Assembly (NCBI GenBank): GCA_016165875.1
Contig: JABBOT010000037.1
Location: forward strand, 806,001 to 870,000
Origin: Acanthopleura granulata
Taxonomy: Eukaryota; Mollusca; Polyplacophora; Chitonida; Chitonidae
Direction: 5' to 3'
Length of the DNA stretch: 64,000 bases
A model generated the notes under the pieces. That model did not search any database. It had not been told where the DNA came from and saw only the letters and a list, made by a program, of their open reading frames with translations. Position numbers and translations under genes: made by a program. This document shows, one piece after another, positions 55,660 through 64,000 of the stretch (position 1 is its first letter; every line of letters starts with the position of its first letter).

Positions 55660-56590
55660 TGAACAACTTACGCCGACTGTAGCTATACAATATACATTCA
55701 GGAAATTATGCCTACTACAGATATGTTGTCCAAAAGGTAATAATGAGCGATTAACGTACATTCAATGATCAATGATTAACTTTTTCAATGATCGATATAA
55801 CAAGCTCCCACTTAATCAGTTCCATGTCCATTCTAGTGATAAGATTGGGAGAATTTCAAAAGGAAATTTTTTTTGAATGGCTTGCAGTTTTGGTCAACAG
55901 TTCCTCTAAAGGCACCTCTACTGTAGAGATGATAAATACCAAGTTTCGAGAAACACAGAATAACGGCTTACTCGGAGATTTGATGACAAGATTTTATCGC
56001 GTATGTGACCTGTCAGCGACCTTGACATTTAACCTCAGCATTGTCACATAAAATTTTCCAGTTTACTCGGAATCTTGATAACAAAATTTTAGCCCAGGCT
56101 TGACTTTTCAGTGACCTTGATCTTTGATCTCTTTGATAGTTATGAAACAAATTCCCCATTTGCATATACTGTAAAATGACCAAACTCCAAAGCGTTTAAT
56201 AGGTGGTTAAACTTCAAACAAATGTGTTTAATAAATATGCACATATATCTAAGAATTAAACATAAGTGTCTAAAACATGTATCTAGGCCATATGCAAAAT
56301 ATGTATTCTATAATGCTACAGTCTCGGAGTGTTTAATATCTGAGGCATAAATCGAGTCTTTGAGGCTGAGGATTAATCCCAACAGAAAGCGCGGCTGAGG
56401 CGACGGCAATATCGGCGAATAAATCCTGACCGAAGCTAGAGGTAGTTCGCTCTTCAGTTGCTGCTTTATACACATGGCGGGACAAAAGTGACGGAATGTC
56501 ATACTACTCTCTCGTTGGTCTATTTTTAAAGGGTTTTAAACTACTTGCGTGTTAGGTGTTTACGCGGCTTTTTGATTTAACCAGATTACG
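55660..56590. other. Unassigned
   Basis: 55,690-55,740 ('atatacattcaggaaattat', 'gcctactacagat') has a counterpart at 26,440-26,470, a minor dispersed repeat. At 55,975-56,130 the blocks 'gacctgtcagcgaccttgac' and 'cttttcagtgaccttgatct' form a loose internal duplication. No gene. Confidence 0.35.
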
Positions 56591-56970
56591 AAACCCAGTC
56601 ACACTTACGTGTTTTCTTTATTATGCAAACCTCAGTATTTGTTCCCTGAGCAGGAGTCCCGATGAGTTTAGAACGCAATCTGAGGAACTGTTCATTTTAA
56701 GCCGTTTCCTGGACGGAACAGTCCATTGATTGCCACTATGTCATGCAATTTTCTGGTTTGCTTCAGAAAAAAAAGAAACGGAGCCTTCGTAAATATCCCC
56801 AAAGGTTTCTCACTGTACGAGGAAGTATTTCCCTGGGTAAAAACTTGTTTTCGGTCGGAAATTAAGCTGACAGTCCTGTCAGGCGTTCCTCTACCGGAAG
56901 GTGTTGGGAATGCCGTCTGCGGCTGTTTGGTGTTGGCCTTTTGTAATACGTCACATTGTGATCTAGAAGA
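56590..56970 (+). repeat. X-family interior fragment, diverged
   Basis: 'tttaagccgtttcctggacg', 'cagtccattgattgcc', 'cgtaaatatccccaaaggtt', 'tctcactgta', 'aaattaagctgacagtcctg', 'cgttcctctaccggaaggtg', 'tcaggcgttcc' follow the X order. The 130-codon frame at 56,726-57,118 lies on this relic and is not a gene. Confidence 0.65.
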
Positions 56971-57019
56971 ATGTTATGAAATTACATCAAAATTTATTTC
57001 AAGATTTCCTTATTCCAAG

Positions 57020-57179
57020 GTTTGGAAGATGTTCTTCTATTTCTGTATTGTGGTTAAACCATGGCGTTTGTTTCGAATGGTGTTCAGTATATATTTGCCT
57101 GTTTCATTTGGTTTTTAATGTTCTCATAATCAACGTCGAAAAAACTCACGGTTTCCTGATTTGAACATCTTCTCGCCAC
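57020..57179 (+). repeat. Z-family repeat, left part, split by a SINE
   Basis: Ends 'ttgaacatcttctcgccac' and resumes after the SINE at 57,421 with 'ttctcgccacgatatgactg', running to about 57,487 with the (attcatt) tail. Confidence 0.75.
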
Positions 57180-57420
57180 AGGCGCCACAGCGGAGTAATG
57201 ACCCTTGTGCCTCTCATCAATGCGGTTGCTGTGAGGTCAAGTCCAGCCCATGCTGGCTTCCTCTCCGGCCGTACGTGGGAAAATCCGCCAGGAATCTGCG
57301 GATGGTCGTGAGTTTCCCGCGGGCTCTGTCCGGTTTCCTCCCATCATACTGCTGGCCGCCGTCGTATAAATGAAATAGTCTTGAGTGCCGCGTAAAACTG
57401 CAGTGAAATATCTAAACAAA
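57180..57420 (+). mobile_element. SINE-A copy inserted in Z, with 10-bp target-site duplication
   Basis: Starts inside the tRNA-like head ('cagcggagtaatgacccttg') and is complete to the tail. The exact flanks 'ttctcgccac' (57,170-57,179 and 57,421-57,430) are both native Z sequence, which proves the insertion. The diverged tail ('gaaatatctaaacaaa') suggests some age. Confidence 0.94.
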
Positions 57421-57487
57421 TTCTCGCCACGATATGACTGAAATACTGACGAAGTGGCGTTAGGCCATAATCATTTATTCATTATAT
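57421..57487 (+). repeat. Z-family repeat, right part
   Basis: 'gatatgactgaaatactgac', 'gaagtggcgttaggccataa', 'tcatttattcatt'. Continuation of the copy interrupted at 57,179. Confidence 0.8.
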
Positions 57488-57509
57488 GTTCTCTAAAGAC
57501 CGTGATCTG

Positions 57510-57700
57510 AGTAAAATCTAGGCGTCGAAACCGACATTTGTATCCCAGCATCAACCAAAATGGGCGTTCCGGGTCAATGATCGCAAGACCAGTTTCCAAA
57601 AACGACACATAACACAAGCTCCCAGAGAACTAAGAAAATATATAACTGTATAAAATTAGAATGGATTCATGCAAAGAGAAGTAGTCAAAAAGCCATATTA
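57510..57700 (-). repeat. Y-family repeat, terminal half
   Basis: 'aaatctaggcgtcgaaaccg', 'acatttgtatcccagcatca', 'gcgttccgggtcaatgatcg', 'caagaccagtttccaaaaac', 'attcatgcaaagagaagtag'. Confidence 0.8.
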
Positions 57701-57704
57701 AAGT

Positions 57705-59235
57705 TCGTGTGGATTCATTGGCTAGGAAGTATACAACTGCTTGTCTTTTCAGTGTGGTAAATTTGTTTACATTTATATTTAGTTTTTATCTTGCACATTA
57801 CTAGAAAGAATCAAAGTACAGAAAATCCTTCCCTAGAACACGTAACGACCCGCCGGCCCGATCGATGCAGGTCAAATAATTTGGCGACATGCATGGTTGT
57901 ATTTCCTCGTTTCACAACAGAGACATGGAGACTCTTCGGCGATTTAACGTACATTAAAAGCGAAGAACATATAAAGGTTGATTTGTTAGGGTTAATCTGT
58001 CGTGGGTAAATCTATTTATTATCGTAACTAATATGACATTTTTTGATTTGCAGTTTGGAGTTACTGGTGATTTTGATTTCTTTGGATATGTTGAGCGCTG
58101 GAGTCTGTGTGTGCGGCTTTACAATATTAACAAGATCTTTCCGTATGTCAAACGTGTGGTGTTACTAAAGCGGTTAGCAAGGTTTGTGCCTGGTTATTAC
58201 GTGCAGGAATTGTATTCTTAAGCTTATTGAACGGTTTTCAGTAGGCTATAGGTATCCTAGAAAGGTCCTGTCGCCTTCATCAAGTGCCAGACCACGCAAG
58301 GAAATTGCCACGCTGCAAGCTCCGTTTTCTTTTCGTAGTTTGCTTTCAGATATCTTTAAATATTATTGCTATTGATATTTTGTTGCATTTTTTCTTCTAA
58401 GTCAGTGAATGGAGAGCACAACCTGAATGTTTTGGATCAAGATTTACACTGAAGTGAAGGTGTGTGAAGTACTAGAACAGTGATTAACAATCCTCACTTA
58501 TTACACCAATAAGATAATCTGTGCTGGTTTTTCAGGGAGGATGAAGTGCTGTCATCCTAACCGGAGATGCCTGGCTCCTTGGAGACAGGGTTCCAGGAAT
58601 TTTATCTCGGGAGTTTTTTTATCCCTGGTTTTACCTGATGGTTTACCAAGTAAATAGAATGCCTTTTTTCCCTTGGATTCTGTATTCAGATGAACCAAGT
58701 AATTTAATTTCAGTAGTTTCTTGTACACAGCCCGGCAGAAACATGACGCCAGGTATACGCCAATTTGAACCATCTTAAAATAATGAATAGGATGTGCTGA
58801 GAGGACGCCCATAGACATTCGTCCTCCTTTCCTGTGTACAGAAATATATCGAGTTCGGATACGTTTTGGAATTTGTTTGTCTTTTTAAAAGGCAAATTGG
58901 GCCTTATTAAAATAATAATTAGCGTCTGACAATACCAGTTCTTGTGTACTAACATTGGTGTAACGTATGTCGTCTGCACTTGACAGGAAAAATACCGTTA
59001 GTGTCACTCAGAAACAATATACGAAACTGACACAAACTGTGTAGTCTATTGTTCTCAGACACAACAGCAATCTGAAGTCCCAGAATCAATGTGCTTACAC
59101 CCAGTTCTACTTGAGATGTATCTGGGATTTTCTTCCCGGATGCTATTTCCGCTACCTAAATTTTGCCTTTTGAGAACATTCATCCTCCAGGCATGGCACG
59201 GGAGAATCTATCAGTAATGTTAGATGTCAAGCTAC
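57705..59235. other. No gene recognised; X-like scraps
   Basis: Short frames on both strands without motifs. 'tacgccaatttgaaccatct' (58,755) and 'aaattgggccttattaaaat' (58,893) are X interior blocks, so eroded X sequence is present around 58,740-58,940. Confidence 0.4.
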
Positions 59236-59236
59236 T

Positions 59237-59397
59237 TTGATTTATTTATTTCATTGGTGTTTAACGCCGCCCTCAAGAATACTTCACTTACACAACGACG
59301 ACCAGCATTACTGCGGGAGGAAAACCGGTCAAAACCCACAACTATCCGCAGGTTGTTGGCAGGCCTTCCCACAAACGGCCGGAAAGGAAGCAAACTA
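59237..59397 (-). mobile_element. SINE-A fragment, 3' half
   Basis: 'ttggtgtttaacgccgccct', 'cacaacgacgaccagcatta', 'atccgcaggttgttggcagg', 'ccttcccacaaacggccgga'. Head missing. Confidence 0.85.
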
Positions 59398-59424
59398 CAA
59401 TTAGCAAGATGCTTGTTTTAAGTT

Positions 59425-59530
59425 ATTTGAATGTTGAATGAATGATTTTGGCTTAACGCCACATTGGCAATATCTCAGCCATATCATGGCGATTTGTGTG
59501 TTGATGGAGAACATGTCCCAGCGCAAAAAC
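59425..59530 (-). repeat. Z-family repeat
   Basis: 'gaatgaatgattttggctta', 'acgccacattggcaatatct', 'cagccatatcatggcga', 'gagaacatgtccc'. Confidence 0.78.
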
Positions 59531-59555
59531 GACGTGAGTTCAATGTGAATTGATA

Positions 59556-59831
59556 TATTTTATTATTTGATTGGAGATTTATCCAGTAATCAAAAATGTT
59601 TTACTCATACGACGGCGACCACCATTGCTATGGGTGGAAACTGGACACAGTCCGAAGGGAACAGACGACGTTACCCAGGTTGCTGCCTGACCTTCCTTCG
59701 CTTTTCCGCGGTATGGCAGCCAGCGTGAACGGGGCTTGAACTTACAGCGATTGCAATGGTGAGACGATAGCACTGGCACCTGAGTCATTGCTGTGAGTCA
59801 TCCCTGTAACTTCAGTCAGGAAGGCCCCCAG
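59556..59831 (-). mobile_element. SINE-A copy, full length but old
   Basis: 'ttgattggagatttatccag', 'catacgacggcgaccaccat', 'gttgctgcctgaccttcctt', 'acagcgattgcaatggtgag' and a head ending 'aggaaggcccc'. Many substitutions throughout. Confidence 0.82.
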
Positions 59832-59924
59832 ACTGACCATTGTTTTCTTGCATTACACAAGGAACACCTTCAAAAGTTTGTTCACATATACGTCGTTGCA
59901 AATGAAATGGACTATAGACTGCAC

Positions 59925-60070
59925 AACTACAGTGTATAAGCTAAACCGAGAGCAGCGAAAACTGAGTTACAGTTGGCAAGTTTTTACCAATGTATAGTGA
60001 AGTGGGCGTTGTAAACTTGCCTCAGTTATAAGATTTTTCCAACTGCTGGTGTGGATGTAAAAAAAATGCA
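59925..60070 (-). repeat. V-family repeat, diverged
   Basis: 'ctacagtgtataagctaaac', 'cgagagcagcgaaaactgag', 'ttacagttggcaagt', 'cttgcctcagttataag'. Confidence 0.6.
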
Positions 60071-60074
60071 CCGA

Positions 60075-61225
60075 GGATAATTGCCAGTGTGCGAACATCG
60101 TATCATAGTGAAACCGTTTGGCTTAGCCTTACCGATATATCGCGAGAGATTTTCCCCACGTCTTTGGAGATAGGAATTTTATGATGCACAAAGTACAGCA
60201 AAAGTTGTTATAGGAAAAAGAGCCTCAAAGATATTGGATAGCTAAACAGCTGACAATCTCGTTAAACATTCATCTACCACAAGGGATCGGGGAAAGCCAA
60301 GCTGTTTTTGTGCACGCATTATAGCGTCTTCTATATACAGGGCTACACTCCCCAGGACTATTTTGTATTGTAACGAAATTCATCCTGTCCTTGTCTTTAT
60401 AGCAAGCCCTCGTGACAACAAACCGATGTTCATTCTTAGATTCTCTATTAACAGTGTTCACAGAGCGATCTCAGTGAAAACTGGAATTAAAATTCGTAGC
60501 GTGTCAAGCACATTATTATTGCGTGATAGAATACGCTCCTGGAATTCTGCTAAGGTAAATCCGGTTAATCATCAACAAAGAATTAATACGTTGATATTAA
60601 ATTGCTCGAAAACTTCAATGCTCCCGGTGTGATGGTTGATATGTGACGTGTGAATATACAATTTACATTGAATATAAACAGAATATAGTGGCGTTACTAT
60701 ATATATATTGTTACCGATTTGTACATCTTTAGAAGAGAAGACTCCTTGCTATATACGTACTTGTTTATTTCTTTGATATATGGTACACTGTATAATATTT
60801 CAGTCTTGCAAGACCAGTCGGGGCAACCAAACTTGACCAGTACGTTTGGCCAGTCAATTCACAAACATTTGAAGTTAAAACCTCCGACAAATCCGCGAGA
60901 TCCGGACTCGAGCTTGTGACCTCAGGATTCAGGGCCCGGTCCGCTGATCTCCCTGTCCAGATTGTCAAGATTTGCAACTTCACACATATGCAATCATTTT
61001 CCCGCTGCCACAAAGTGGAAATAGTAACGATGTTATGGTAACCTTACCTTACACACGTACCCATGTGTACTGAACAACAGCAATATTAATATCATGCTAA
61101 ATCATATAATTTTGGTACATGTATATGTCAGGTAGCATTCGTTTTTACTAACTCAATTCTATAAGTAGGGCTAAAACAATCTACTGCCTTCTCAGAGCTT
61201 AGACGTAATTTTCCACAGAGACGAG
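60075..61225. other. No recognised feature
   Basis: An 89-codon frame at 60,363-60,632 and frames around 60,719-61,013 have no motifs. The stretch 60,160-60,230 is faintly like the end block of the segmental duplication ('ggagatag...gttatag'). Confidence 0.35.
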
Positions 61226-61229
61226 TAAC

Positions 61230-61430
61230 TAGGTTTCAGTGCTTGAGAGAAGTGGTTCTGAATGTATGGCACTTCTCGTGTGTACGAAGACGAGGGTCAG
61301 CTGGAAGACAGGGACATTTAATTGACGTTATCTCATTGGGTAATAATACGGATCACCACTGACAGCTGGCAAATAATTTGGCACAATTTGATTGACTAAA
61401 GAACAAATTGCATCGTTTTCTAATAAAGGG
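61230..61430 (+). repeat. X-family 5' fragment
   Basis: 'agaagtggttctgaatgtat', 'catttaattgacgttatctc', 'attgggtaataatacggatc', 'cacaatttgattgacta'. Confidence 0.65.
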
Positions 61431-61509
61431 CATGTTTATTGTTCGAAACTATTGGTTGTTTTAACACGGTAATCAATAATATTTTACTCTTAAGACTGAG
61501 GTTACTCTT

Positions 61510-61682
61510 TTGTGGCTGGAAAGCGAGCTGAGCATCGGCGGGAACCAACTATACGCAGACTGCTGTCCTACGCACGTTCTCCCGCACAGTACAAGCAAGC
61601 GTGACTACTGCATTAGTAAGAGGCACCTGAGTCATTGCTCTGAGCAGTTAGGTTAACCTCTCAGCCAAGGCGGTCCTCAAGT
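61510..61682 (-). mobile_element. SINE-A fragment, head half, strongly diverged
   Basis: 'ggaaccaactatacgcagac', 'cctacgcacgttctcccgca', 'gcacctgagtcattgctctg' and a head ending 'tcagccaaggcggtcctc'. The 3' half is missing. Confidence 0.6.
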
Positions 61683-61744
61683 TAATTTGACCATTGTTCG
61701 TTTGCAATACAGCACAACAATGCCTTGTTGCAAGGCAGATATGA

Positions 61745-61870
61745 ACAGTTATCTTCACAGTTACAGCATATAAAATAAAACCAGAGCAACGAGGATGGAG
61801 TGAGTGCTGATAAATGGTTACAGGTAAGCAGTAATGTGGATCTGTTGTCAGTTTGCCTCAGTTAGGGTAG
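61745..61870 (-). repeat. V-family repeat
   Basis: 'cagttacagcatataaaata', 'aaaccagagcaacgaggatg', 'gagtgagtgctgataaatgg', 'tcagtttgcctcagttaggg'. Confidence 0.7.
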
Positions 61871-61898
61871 TCTAGATTGTCATATTTGTACATTACAT

Positions 61899-62243
61899 TT
61901 ACAGTAAAACCGGGAAACGGTTTTGGTGCCAAATCTTTGTGACCCAGGCACTGAGCGATCTATCCAAATAAGAGTCCAGTCCGCCAACCACTAAAACAGG
62001 ATACGGATAACTATTAGCATTAAGGTTATAATGCGAAGTGCTGCTGGATCGCTTCACTGTGTACTGGAAAGACAATAACCTGACATTAATGTACAGCATA
62101 GATAGTTCCGCGGGAGATGAGAGTGTGTAACGATTAATGTAACTGACAACTGAAAGTGTAACGGAATTCGTCGCATTTGTCAGAAGCAGGAATCCAGTAT
62201 GAAGATAGTAAGCGCTCGTGATTATATTCCAACTGGATTCCAC
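61899..62243 (-). other. 114-codon open frame, unrecognised
   Basis: Translates to a hydrophobic, Ser/Tyr-rich protein with one possible membrane stretch ('TGFLLLTNATNSVTLSVV'). No family recognised, no splice or polyadenylation context, and its lower part overlaps no known repeat. It could be a chance frame or a lone exon. Confidence 0.15.
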
Positions 62244-62249
62244 TGACCT

Positions 62250-63100
62250 AACGTACAGTCGATACAGACAAGCAATGTGGGAGACTGCTTTTGTTTAAAT
62301 CGTGCACTTGATTTTTTTCTGACATCCTACATTTTAAAAAAAAATTAGGTTGCCGCGCGAAGGAAGAGGCTCTAGTCTCTGTGGATATAGATTAGAAGTT
62401 TAACAGCTGGTGACCTGTCTCAGATAGAACTCATTTCTTATATATGAAAAATAAAAACAATATAATGACTCGAACAAATGGTTTAGCCGACATGCCCTGG
62501 TGAGGATAAGCAAAAGTCTCGATTAATGCAACTCAGACCCGGAACCGACAGGGTCTTCGCACGTATTGGGAATTTTTCTATAGTGTCAGTTAATTTGCAT
62601 ATTTAAATGAGAAAAAAAACAACAACAACAACAACGAAACAATTTGACTTACCTATAACCATAACCGCTGACGTGCAAATGATAACGTTTGGAGCAAACC
62701 ACTAAAATAAACGTGAAAGAAAAGAATAAGAAAAAGTAGATATAAAATACAAATGTTTGCCAAACCGATTCGAACAGCTGGAATCCAACTTACAATTAAG
62801 TAAAACCTCGACAGTGGGTTGTGTGTATAAATAGTAAACGTGGAAACTTTTACGTTCATAGTAAACGTCCTCTATCATCAAACGTAATGCAGAAATAGGG
62901 ACAAAATGCAGCAGTGTTAGTTGTAATTTAGTATACCTTACACCATCAGAAATAAATGACATTAGACGTGAGTTAAACTTCATATTTTCCAATCCCGTTT
63001 GACTACTTCAGAGTCACCGTCAGTGGCGATATAACATGTGCATATAACGACAACAAATTTGATTATTATCATCCTCCAAGAACATGATTAAAACTATTGT
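62250..63100. other. No recognised feature
   Basis: Includes an 'aacaacaac' microsatellite near 62,618-62,637 and overlapping hydrophobic minus frames (62,653-62,992) without motifs. Confidence 0.4.
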
Positions 63101-63640
63101 TACTTTCTTGGCTGCATTATGAATAAAAGGTGTATTTTTCATATTTGATATCTGCCGAGCCCATAGTCTCCAGTTTTCACAATCCCTGTCGAGAGTTTTT
63201 TCTTTGCCATTCCAAAACAACGCAATGTGGCGAGGAGCAAATATTAATCTTCCTTCCACGAAGCGGCACACGATGAAGCTTCTGGCATCGGCATTATGTG
63301 CTTTTTTTGGAAAACGGCATAACATGGAACCAATTTCCGATTCAGTGCTTTTAAAATGAGGCACGAAACTGATCGATTGTCTGCTTAATTCATGGAAAAA
63401 CCCAGTTACTATGGAAATCACTGCACATTTCAATCGTATTTTGTGGTTAGCTTTATTTCGCAGTCGTTCCAAATTAGAGGTTTTTTTTATATCAGGCATG
63501 TATTTTCACCCAATGTTTTTTTTCAGCTTGAATTTAGATATTCAGTGCGGGTTGCAGGTAAACTTCCTATGTAAATCTTACGTAATCCTAACAATCGGAA
63601 ATGACTTTGTATGGATGAACCTCGCATGAAGCCAACATCG
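63100..63640 (+). repeat. W-family repeat
   Basis: 'tgcttttaaaatgaggcacg', 'aaactgatcgattgtctgct', 'agttactatggaaatcactg', 'cacatttcaatcgtatttt', 'cgcagtcgttccaaattag'. The 159-codon minus frame (63,020-63,499) lies on it. Parts of that frame also stay open in the copies at 43.8-44.1 and 53.4-53.6 kb. Confidence 0.75.
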
Positions 63641-63644
63641 TTAA

Positions 63645-63940
63645 GGTAACCTACTCATAAGACAAACCCAAGAGATCCCCAGAGCTGTTGCTGGAGAATA
63701 ATGCATCTATTTGTCTAATATAATGTAGCAAAATATTTTTAAAAAATTGTATAAAATTTTACATATAAATTTCTTGAACAGTTAAGGTTTCACAATTTTA
63801 AAACAAATTGTCCAAAATGATTTCAAACACAATCAAATGTAGGACAAAAAATGTACACAAAATGTTTTTGTCACTTTACCTCTTGATATGAAGGAACTTA
63901 TTTAATAGCCTATTGTAAATGTTTTCACTTCATTATCTTT
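63645..63940. other. No recognised feature
   Basis: Very AT-rich, with runs of A and T; nothing else seen. Confidence 0.45.
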
Positions 63941-63942
63941 AC

Positions 63943-64000
63943 CCGAGGGGAATAGCGCGCCAGCGTGGAGTTCTGAATGACTCCGTGCCTCTCACCAATG
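63943..64000 (+). mobile_element. SINE-A copy, cut by the window end
   Basis: 'cgaggggaatagcgcgccag', 'cgtggagttctgaatgactc', 'cgtgcctctcaccaatg': the tRNA-like head of a forward SINE-A, which continues beyond the window. Confidence 0.85.

Noticed and set aside
56726..57118. 130-codon frame starting MIATMSCNFLV as a possible gene
   Set aside because: It coincides with a diverged interior fragment of repeat X, and the other X copies have no such frame.
61899..62243. Receptor-like membrane protein exon on the minus strand
   Set aside because: One hydrophobic stretch only, no family motif and no convincing splice sites; kept as an unassigned frame only.
1..64000. CRISPR array, operon, phage or bacterial defence system
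   Set aside because: Direct repeats here are either dispersed transposons or short-period tandem repeats without unique spacers of even length. No cas-like, restriction or toxin-antitoxin frames are visible, and introns and SINEs show the DNA to be animal.

Overview
The window is eukaryotic intergenic or repeat-rich DNA. It is AT-rich with scattered CpG-rich islands. There are no operons or ribosome binding sites, GT-AG introns are visible, and many dispersed repeats are present. The commonest repeat is a SINE with a tRNA-like head and an (AAAT)n tail, of a type I recall from mollusc genomes. Together with Tc1, gypsy and LINE ORF1 relics, it suggests a marine lophotrochozoan, most likely a mollusc. 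I cannot name a species. I see no intact protein-coding gene; nearly all open frames of 60-160 codons look like chance or repeat-borne frames.

The only cellular-type gene relic I recognise is at 15,839-20,294 (+). It is a multi-exon THAP-domain gene with a long conserved C-terminal region, broken by both frameshifts and substitution-type stop codons but with introns retained. Next, at 21,130-24,790 (+), is a decayed Ty3/gypsy element (gag, protease, RT, RNase H, start of integrase) that lacks most of integrase and any 3' LTR. A Tc1-like transposase relic lies at 40,683-41,690 (+). The 5' end of a LINE, with a GC-rich leader and ORF1 start, lies at 50,285-51,110 (+).

The remainder is a mosaic of repeats, named here with working labels. 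SINE-A is the tRNA-headed SINE (about 17 copies, several with clear target-site duplications). V is a family of about 350 bp or more carrying a 'ttcaccggtaacg' core. X is an element of about 1.85 kb with three near-full copies (32.3, 41.7 and, inverted, 45.6-47.5 kb) and fragments. W is a block of 0.5-0.7 kb that follows X in two places. Y is a family of about 600 bp or more ending in 'gtcggtttcgacgcctag'. Z is a short family containing 'ttctcgcca.gatatg'. Two other tRNA-like SINE families appear once each.

Layout: 0-1 kb is a CpG-rich segment with minus-strand frames. 1-8.8 kb holds V and Y fragments, several tandem repeats and a SINE. 8.8-12.3 kb is a tandem segmental duplication, one copy carrying a SINE and the other a foldback MITE. 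12.8-14.1 kb has tandem V copies and a degenerate minisatellite. 15.8-20.3 kb is the THAP pseudogene and 21.1-24.8 kb the gypsy element. 26-32 kb is V/Y/SINE mosaic. 32.3-36.3 kb is X, W and SINEs. 36.8-38.4 kb is a tandem pair of LTR-like units with TATA boxes. 39.6-41.7 kb is a Y copy nested with Z, SINE-A and Tc1. 41.7-47.5 kb holds two X copies in inverted orientation. 50.3-51.1 kb is the LINE 5' end, and 51-64 kb is again mosaic.

All identifications rest on reading the sequence and on remembered family motifs. No database search was possible. Boundaries of dispersed repeats are approximate (tens of bases) unless target-site duplications are given.
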